Positions 57,685-64,000 of a stretch of DNA of 64,000 nt are shown one piece after another. How positions within the stretch are numbered: the first letter of the stretch is position 1; every line of letters starts with the position of its first letter. Made by a program: the position numbers and the translations under genes. The notes below the pieces were generated by a model. That model saw nothing but the letters and a program-made list of their open reading frames with translations. It made no database searches and was not told the DNA's origin. The DNA comes from Blasia pusilla (lineage: Eukaryota > Marchantiophyta > Marchantiopsida > Blasiales): positions 930,001 through 994,000 of the forward strand of contig CM114275.1 in the NCBI GenBank assembly GCA_050084515.1, read 5' to 3'.

Positions 57685-57755
57685 CACTCTTACTAGTTAA
57701 TGCCATTAACTAGTAAGAGTGGGTTGGGGAGGCAAACGACCGTGCATCGCACGGT
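57685..57755. repeat. Hairpin pair resembling a Helitron end
   Basis: A perfect 18-bp inverted repeat (57685-57702 / 57704-57721; arm CACTCTTACTAGTTAATG, 1-nt loop) is followed by a short GC hairpin, ACCGTGCATCGCACGGT (57739-57755). The second motif is close to the GTGC-n-GCAC hairpins near the ends of many plant Helitrons. No matching other end was identified. Confidence 0.6.
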
Positions 57756-57772
57756 TCTTTGTCTCCGCAACC

Positions 57773-57821
57773 CGAAATGTATATGCCCCTTGCCTATATG
57801 CGCGAAATGTATATGCCCCTT
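57773..57821. repeat. Two copies of a 19-bp direct repeat
   Basis: CGAAATGTATATGCCCCTT occurs at 57773-57791 and 57803-57821, separated by 11 nt. Confidence 0.85.
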
Positions 57822-57999
57822 ACACTCGCCCTTCTTTTCCCAACCCCATCTTATTTATTTGCACCCCTAGATGGTGTCAACAATTATATTTTTTTGCACT
57901 CCTCTAGTACGAACAAGTATACTCTTTACCATAGATCAGGCTAACTGGTAATAGATTAGGCATAGCACGAGCTAGATAGAGAATAAATAGTGATGTGTT

Positions 58000-59684
58000 T
58001 TGTTTCATTAAGATTTGTGATGAAATCATGTATTTTATTAGGTTTTAATCGGATAGTCGATAATCAGCCAAGAGAAGAGTTGATGTACTTGCGCTGTGGT
58101 CGAATGAAGGTCTGGGCGATGTCAGCAGCAGTCGTGCGGGGACGCGGGCGCCCATCGCTTCGTCACATCCTCCACAGTTCGAATGCGCTTGCGGGAGGTC
58201 ACTCCGGACGATTCCATGGAGGTGGCAGCGAATGCTCATGAGCGGGGATCGAGGGCCACGCGAGGGGTTGTGTGGTTGAGGGCGCGCAGGGGTTCGCGGA
58301 AGTGCATGGGATTGGAGCGACGGGAATTGAACAGAGTCGAAGGAGCGTGAGGACTGGAGGGGCGAGCGACGCTGGAGCCTGCGATAGGTGATGTTCCGTG
58401 AAGTTTCTGCACATGTCAACCGCGCGACACATCTGTGAGTTTGTACGGTCGCGTGTCGCCGGAATCTTTACTCGAGTGTCGGGGGATGGGAATGACGCGA
58501 AGGTGACATTTCGTAATGTTTGGCAGTGGGGGTAGAAATCGAGCGGTTTCTGTTTCGTCAACCCCGTGTATTTCCCGAGCGGGCCCGTAGTCTTTCTGTC
58601 AGTAGTGGAGTTTCAGTGGAAGTGGAGTGGAGTTTACTGCCGAGAGGCTCAGGCAGACGTAAGTATCATCGTGTCCTGTGTCCGTCTTCTTTCCTCGATT
58701 CGGGATCGTGGAGGAATGAGCGCTTGGGTTTGAATGCGTGCTACGAGAGTGAAAGCATGCGCGCATGGATCGGTCGGAAGGTAGAGTTAGGCTGAGTGAC
58801 GCATGAGTGGCAGTTTCTTGAGCAATCAGTCTAACCCTCTTGTGCCCTTAGTTGATGTCTATTTCGTTGTAGAAAAGTACCTGTCAAGGCTCTCTTGGAT
58901 GGGATCCTCGTGGACCAGTAGAGCATCTACTAGCTCCACTTATCGCGCTGGGAAGGTGGGATGATGCGTAGATGAGTAGAGGGTTAGGTCCTACAATCAC
59001 CTTGTCTGAATTTCGGGTGGGCTCGGGGGCTGCAACGAGAGATTTTCGAGCAGTTGGGAAGGTTTCGCAGATTTACCTTGGGAGTGGCGGATTCTTGTCG
59101 GGTCAGTTTTCTTGTCGGCGATTTCCACAGAATCCACACTCTCTTCATCCTGTACCCTGCATGTCCGATCTCAGTTATCTCCAATCGTGTGTGTATGTAA
59201 TCAATCTGTTCTCTAGTATCTACGTTCACGGGGTCAATGAAGATAAGATTAACTAGCGCATCTACGATTATCTTGTCAAACGCATGAAGGTGCGTGCTAC
59301 TAGGAGAGGAACTAGGGTTCGAGCGATCACTGGTCGGCTGTGAGATTTTTGTCATGTATGGATATGGCCACTTGCCTCTTGTCGAATCCCCATAGTCGTC
59401 AGAAACTGAAAGTCTTCCTGAAGAGAATTGTCTATGGCCGAATACGGAATGGCAGAATCTTTCATGAGCTTAGGGGTAGAGTTTGCAGTTCATGATGAGT
59501 TATCGTTCCTCGCATGAGGTTCACATGTGCAAAACCCTTGTAGCACTCAGATGCCCAGAATTCTCAGTCGGCTTGAGCTAATGAAGGTGTGGCTGGATTG
59601 GATGTTAAGCAGAGGTGGCAGAGAAGAGGTTCGATCATTTATCACGGTGAAGGGGGGAGATTCAGAGTTTGAATGATCTGAGCG
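58000..59684 (+). promoter_or_regulatory. GC-rich promoter and probable spliced leader of LTO1
   Basis: A GC-rich island of about 1.6 kb precedes LTO1. It has a consensus splice donor (GACGTAAGTATC, intron start 58659) with no long coding frame before it, so an intron in the 5' leader is likely. Candidate acceptors include the pyrimidine-rich TCTGTTCTCTAG near 59215. Open frames on both strands here lack known domains and look like by-products of high GC. Confidence 0.4.
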
Positions 59685-60125
59685 ATGCCAGGGCTTGTGC
59701 GGAGAGGGACCCAAGATGACATATTCGAATCCTCTTTGAATTTGGAAGAATCGCACTACGAACGAGGATTCGAGGACGGATACGCTGATGGAATTGGAGC
59801 AGGCAAAGAGGAGGGGAGAGAAGTTGGACTGAAGGCCGGTTTTGAAGCGGGAGAAGAGATTGGCTTTTACACGGGTTGTGTGGATACCTGGAAAGCGGCC
59901 TTAGAGGTCGATTCGAGTTTCTGCTCGGCACGAGCGCAGCGCAGTATAAGGTTGTTTGACGACTGCTTACGTGCCTATCCTCTGGCAAACCCCGAGGACG
60001 AGCGACTGCAGGACTTGCTGGAGGCGATCCGATTGAAATTTCAAGCTATCTTGTCAATGCTGTCTCTTCATTTGGAGTATCCCGGTTACCCCAAGGCTCG
60101 CAGTGTTGACGACACATCCTTTTAG
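59685..60125 (+). CDS. LTO1: LTO1 / ORAOV1 homologue (Yae1-domain protein)
   Basis: Single-exon frame of 146 residues. Residues 12-66 read DDIFESSLNLEESHYERGFE, then DGYADGIGAGKEEGREVGLK and AGFEAGEEIGFYTGC. This is the LTO1/Yae1 signature of Gly residues every fourth position in a helical hairpin. The C-terminal half (ARAQRSIRLFDDCLRAYPL, LLEAIRLKFQAILSML) matches LTO1 proteins. With Yae1, LTO1 acts as an adaptor that delivers the ABCE1/Rli1 ATPase to the cytosolic Fe-S assembly machinery; here that role is by family. The start is the first ATG of the frame, just before the conserved part. The stop is only 83 nt from the next gene's ATG on the same strand. Confidence 0.92.
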   Translation: MPGLVRRGTQDDIFESSLNLEESHYERGFEDGYADGIGAGKEEGREVGLKAGFEAGEEIGFYTGCVDTWKAALEVDSSFCSARAQRSIRLFDDCLRAYPLANPEDERLQDLLEAIRLKFQAILSMLSLHLEYPGYPKARSVDDTSF

Positions 60126-60208
60126 GTTACGCACAAACGTCTTGAGGTTTTGGCAGTGAAACAGCGCGTTAGTTTGGAAGAGAACCTCCGTTCACCTGTC
60201 AAATTGCG

Positions 60209-60565
60209 ATGGCTCAACATGGGGCGAATGTCACACAGCGGGTAGTACAAATTCCTACGCCGACAGTGACTGTCCAAGAGTCCAGCGGCTCTACCAGTCA
60301 ATTGAGAGAAGAGAGTGTCACACTAGTATTGCGCCCGAGAAAGCAAGTATCATGGCGAGATGGGACCGTGGACAACGAGCACATGCAGAAGAAGAGTTCC
60401 AAAATCTGTTGCATTTTTCACAAAAAGGAGTCTCTGGAAGACTGCAGCGATGATGAAGACGACGAGGACGGAAAGAGGAAAGGCCCTTGTGATTCTCATC
60501 TTCCCAAGTCAGATGGGGCAGAATCCAGTGGTAGCCACGATAAAATGGTGATCGAATCGTCTTAA
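60209..60565 (+). CDS. INH3: Protein phosphatase 1 inhibitor-3 homologue (PPP1R11/YPI1)
   Basis: Frame of 118 residues. The conserved core is [20 protein letters not shown], then [19 protein letters not shown], followed by an acidic tract (DDEDDED). QVSW (46-49) is the RVxF-type PP1 docking motif, and [12 protein letters not shown] carries the second conserved Cys/His box. The family comprises small, intrinsically disordered PP1 regulators; plant INH3 inhibits type-one protein phosphatases and is nuclear. Length and motif order fit. The gene lies directly downstream of LTO1, so it may be translated from a shared transcript or be driven from within LTO1. Confidence 0.93.
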   Translation: MAQHGANVTQRVVQIPTPTVTVQESSGSTSQLREESVTLVLRPRKQVSWRDGTVDNEHMQKKSSKICCIFHKKESLEDCSDDEDDEDGKRKGPCDSHLPKSDGAESSGSHDKMVIESS

Positions 60566-61406
60566 AAGTGAGGACGGTTCCGCAGTCGAGTAGCTTTTAG
60601 GACTAGCTTCTGTCTCATCTAAGATCTCAATTTGATTGCTGAGCAGTGGCGACCAGGAGGCAGAGTGTAGGGCATTGAAGAGTCTCGTATTACTATATAG
60701 AGTTTGTGATTCTCAAAAGGCAAGGGAAGCTTTTGGTCAGGAAAAGTTGCTGTACGATTAGATGGAAAACTGAAGACAATCGGATGGTGTGTGCATGTCT
60801 AATCAACTCCCGAGTACGTTGGTATTATGAGAACGTACAGAGGCGACCAGCAAGAGAAGCACGAACGAGTAGGCTAATCTCATTCAACTTGTCACCAGAG
60901 AAAATCCGAGCAGCATGACGAATGTGTCAACGAGGATCAAATGGAATGAAGATTGAATGTTGCCAAAGCTTGCCGGCTTATGAACATTTCTTGTTTATTT
61001 CGCTGTTCGGTTGGCCTACCGCACTCTCATGTTTCGTGAAGTCCAAGTATGTACTCTAAACCCAAATCCACCATCGCAAAGAAAGCCCGAATCCTGTTCT
61101 CGCGTTCCATCTATTCGTCCAATAAAACATCACGTCTGACGCCAGAAACAACAGCGATGCACATTTATGACGCCGGTGGACTTGAACCCCGGAAACACGG
61201 ACACGCCACGTAAACATTTGCAACAAGACTAAACGAGACAGCCCGTAACCCGAAAGTCTTATTGAAGACGAACAACTACTTTGGAGTTTGGATCATCCAT
61301 CTTTTCTCAGGTATTAATTCCTACCGTTAGATAAGAAAGGATGAAATTCCTCATCGCTACCTTCTTTCACATGCTCGTCAAGATTTGAGCGAACGTGGGA
61401 GATTCT
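60566..61406 (+). other. INH3 3' flank
   Basis: Moderately GC-rich downstream flank with short frames and no recognised gene. It probably contains the 3' UTR. Confidence 0.45.
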
Positions 61407-61529
61407 GGTTAGGAGTAAATCTAGCGGTCAAATTGAGGGTCAAGAGTAGAGCTAGAGGGTTAAATCCGGGGTTAGGAGTAAAGCCAGTGGTTAGATTGAC
61501 GGTTAAGGGTAGAGCTAGAGGGTTAAATT
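61407..61529. repeat. Two tandem copies of a ~62-bp unit
   Basis: Unit 1 (61407-61469) and unit 2 (61470-61529) both begin GGTTAGGAGTAAA and end AGAGCTAGAGGGTTAAAT. Short GGTTA-like strings within the unit give it a telomere-like look, but there is no regular TTTAGGG array. Confidence 0.75.
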
Positions 61530-64000
61530 AAAAAAAAAATTCCTCAAAAGAGTCCTCCAAATGGTCACACATCTATGGCTTTGTAAACTCTTTTCTTTCT
61601 TGCAAAATTGGATCCTTACATTTCAACAATTACGTTAAGTCCAATTAGGACTTCATAAACTTAAAGGATTGGGTGCCAAGTAGAGCTACTATGAAACCTT
61701 AAAGTAGAGAGTCACAATGCATGTTCTAACCCACTTAATGTTCACTTTTTCCATCAAACTCTACTTGTTAAATATTGTCTATTGCAACCTTGCGACCATA
61801 GGCACGGTGCCCTTGGTTGAACGATGGTGCTGATGGAGAAAAGCACCATATGAGAGAAGAAACTCTCATACAACTTGAGTGCTTACGATGCAAAGTGTTG
61901 GCATACAACTTCTAAGTGAATATCAATTGAAACCTCTCTACATCATTGTTTTCCGTATTCTTGTAGATGCCAACTTAAAAAATCCTTACAAAAATACCTA
62001 CAAACGCTACTTACTTTGCAAAAAAAATATTGGGCAATGAATCTAGGCTAGTAAGTCTATTGGAAATCGGATGGTACCAACTTAGCAACTTGAGGGTGAA
62101 TGGTCTCTGTGAGATGAGATAAGAGAAAAATGGTAGGAAAGTCTAGAAGGAGGATGTGATATTAGAGTGAGAGGGAAATCAAATACAAACACACATCATG
62201 ATAAGAAGTAATGATATATGGATGATAAATTTTAAATGAAACGGAGGAATTTTGATACAAGTAGAAGCTTTATGGAAATTTCATGGCAATTAGGATCCAT
62301 ACTCTTATTAATATCCCTAGCTTACTCATAAAAAGAAAATTAGTTTTATTGAAAAATTGTAGTACTGCCGGGGATGTATTACTTTCACCATTCAATATGA
62401 AGAAGATTATTAATAATTATCTTGGGATTCAAGACTGTCTACTTTGAGATCAATAATATGAGAAAATGTTTTGCTACCAAATTTTTTTCAAGACTTTTAT
62501 TTTGATGAATGCTTCAACAGCTGTCACATAAGGAAATAGGCTAGGAATTGAATAAAATCTAAAGGTTTCACATTTTTTTCAAAAAATGTATGAATTTTCC
62601 ATTATGAATCCTTGATGTTTGCCTACATGGAAATTGAAAATACAAATATTATATTTTTGAATATTCCATTCAACTTGGTAAAATATTAAGTAATCAAACT
62701 TTCTCTCATGATAATGAAGAAGGATATCAAGGTTGCACACGAACAAAGTCTGTGCGGTTCCGCGTGACTGTGGTATCCAAGCCCACTGCACCCGCAATGT
62801 AGACTAGGGCTCGACCATCCCGTAACCATTCCATGAACCCGTTGCCCATTCATGCCACATGTTTTGTAGTCCGCATCCAGTCCGCATGGAGCGCATATGG
62901 ACTGCCCTTGCCCACGCAGGCAATTGGCTAGTCCGCATACCCTTTCGATCCCTGCTTGCTCCCTTAATCCGAGCTAGTGCGGCCCACTAGGGTACAAAAA
63001 AACCCACGCGGGGGACTTGTTGGACATGTTCATTTGGGTGCAATCTTGAAGGATATGCTTGAAAATGTAATAGATCTTTATTTGGATATGTGGGAGAATA
63101 TTTTCATATCAATAGATAAAGGAAGTCCAATGAACATGCCATCTACTCTTGAGGTACTTTCAATGTGATTAAACATCCATAAGTTTGAGGGTTAATCCTC
63201 ACACTATGGTTCTCACATCAATATGTAGGCTTATTTTAGGATTGACATTATTTCATTAACCATATTTGCCATATACGATGGCACTATTGATATGTAAAGT
63301 AAACCAACAAGCTTAGTTGATGGTCATGTAATGATCAAAAAATAAAATGACTCTATTTAAGAGGAAGATAATAATTTTACACTTATAAGCATATGGCTAG
63401 TTATTAAAATATACCAACTGAGGTGGTGATCTACTAGGGATTAGTTTATTAAAATATTTTCATACCTCCTTAAAGGATGTGCTCAAATGTTCATTGACCA
63501 TTGCACTACATCTCAAGATTTTTAGTAGATTGATGAATAGAGTTTGATAGAGAAAAGGGTTCATACGATTAAAATTTTTTATGAGAAGGCTTTTAGAGAA
63601 GACACGTATGACTACAATGGTAGGCTACGGATTTACTACTAATGAACCTCACTTTGAAGCTCATATTTAGATACCATATTTAGGGATGCGATTTGTGATA
63701 TAGTGAAGCTACGCTATGTTGATGGATTGAGTTTGGATTTTTGTGAGTTTGTGGGCTAGGATTGATACTGACATAAAAATCTTTTCTTTCTTGTGTATTG
63801 AGTCACATTTTTTTCTCTATAAGTACAATGTGTATGTTGAATGTATTTGGGTTATATTGTGAATAAATATAGTGCTCAAAGATTGGAAGATAATGTCCTT
63901 CATAGAATTCACAACCAAAGATTGAAAGATCAAAGTTTCATCTTAATGAGCACATTTATTGGGATATATTGAAATTTTCGTATACAAATATTCTAAGATT
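61530..64000. other. AT-rich flank, no recognised gene
   Basis: No gene is seen. A short GC-richer patch at 62740-62990 holds three copies of AGTCCGCAT and looks like part of a repeat. Confidence 0.5.

Noticed and set aside
61160-61200. Possible tRNA T-arm (GGTTCAAGTCC on the minus strand)
   Set aside because: The flanking bases do not form the T-stem, and no D-arm, anticodon arm or acceptor stem can be drawn nearby.
61407-61529. Interstitial telomere array
   Set aside because: GGTTA strings occur but there is no tandem TTTAGGG-type array; it is a two-copy 62-bp repeat.

Overview
This looks like nuclear DNA of a green land plant or close streptophyte relative. It holds a spliced nuclear psbW gene with a bipartite chloroplast/thylakoid leader, a spliced plant-type 60S ribosomal protein L23 (uL14) gene, a plant-type glutaredoxin-like N-terminal exon, and LTO1 and PP1 inhibitor-3 homologues. 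Host genes sit in short GC-richer islands separated by long AT-rich, transposon-filled stretches. The species cannot be named. The transposon families (a gypsy element carrying a C5 DNA methyltransferase, and an FMAD/FHW-type DDE transposase) make me favour a seed-free lineage such as an alga, bryophyte, lycophyte or fern; this is an inference.

Layout: psbW (+, 2681-3579) with a G-box promoter; palindromes and 21-bp repeats (4.1-4.2 kb); a myristoylation-type glutaredoxin-family N-terminal exon (-, 6563-7363); AT-rich DNA with hairpins (9.1 kb); a decayed hAT-like transposase (-, 10.0-11.3 kb). Next is a 12-24 kb block with a broken DDE/SWIM transposase gene (-, 12.4-16.6 kb) and, divergently, a fragmented multi-exon gene (+, 17.7-22.2 kb). 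That gene combines a ParB-like segment, a basic NLS-like stretch and a permuted amino-methyltransferase fold (DLPY motif first, glycine-rich motif I later). Imperfect palindromes of the type CAACCCGTCGG-n-CCGACGGGTTG are scattered through the introns and spacers of both genes, and between the genes they form a 67-bp tandem array just upstream of a TATA box.

A rearranged, decayed Ty3/gypsy element with two ~1.26-kb LTRs fills 26.9-35.2 kb. A Helitron Rep/helicase remnant lies at 36.7-40.6 kb (-). A second Ty3/gypsy element (-, 41.6-49.4 kb) encodes Gag with two zinc knuckles, protease, a C5 cytosine DNA methyltransferase domain, reverse transcriptase, RNase H, integrase and a C-terminal PHD finger. 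The last third of its methyltransferase is inverted between 30-bp inverted repeats. A Helitron helicase fragment (+, 49.9-50.3 kb) follows, then RPL23 (+, 51.0-51.9 kb), an AT-rich stretch with a hairpin pair at 57.7 kb, and LTO1 and PPP1R11/INH3 homologues (+, 59.7-60.6 kb) separated by only 83 nt. The remainder is AT-rich without a recognisable gene.

The two most interesting systems are both DNA-modification genes carried by probable mobile elements: the ParB/amino-methyltransferase gene facing a DDE transposase and sharing its palindromes, and the gypsy element pairing a C5 methyltransferase with a PHD finger. Both are damaged here by frameshifts and stops, so they are evidence for families whose intact copies should exist elsewhere in the genome.
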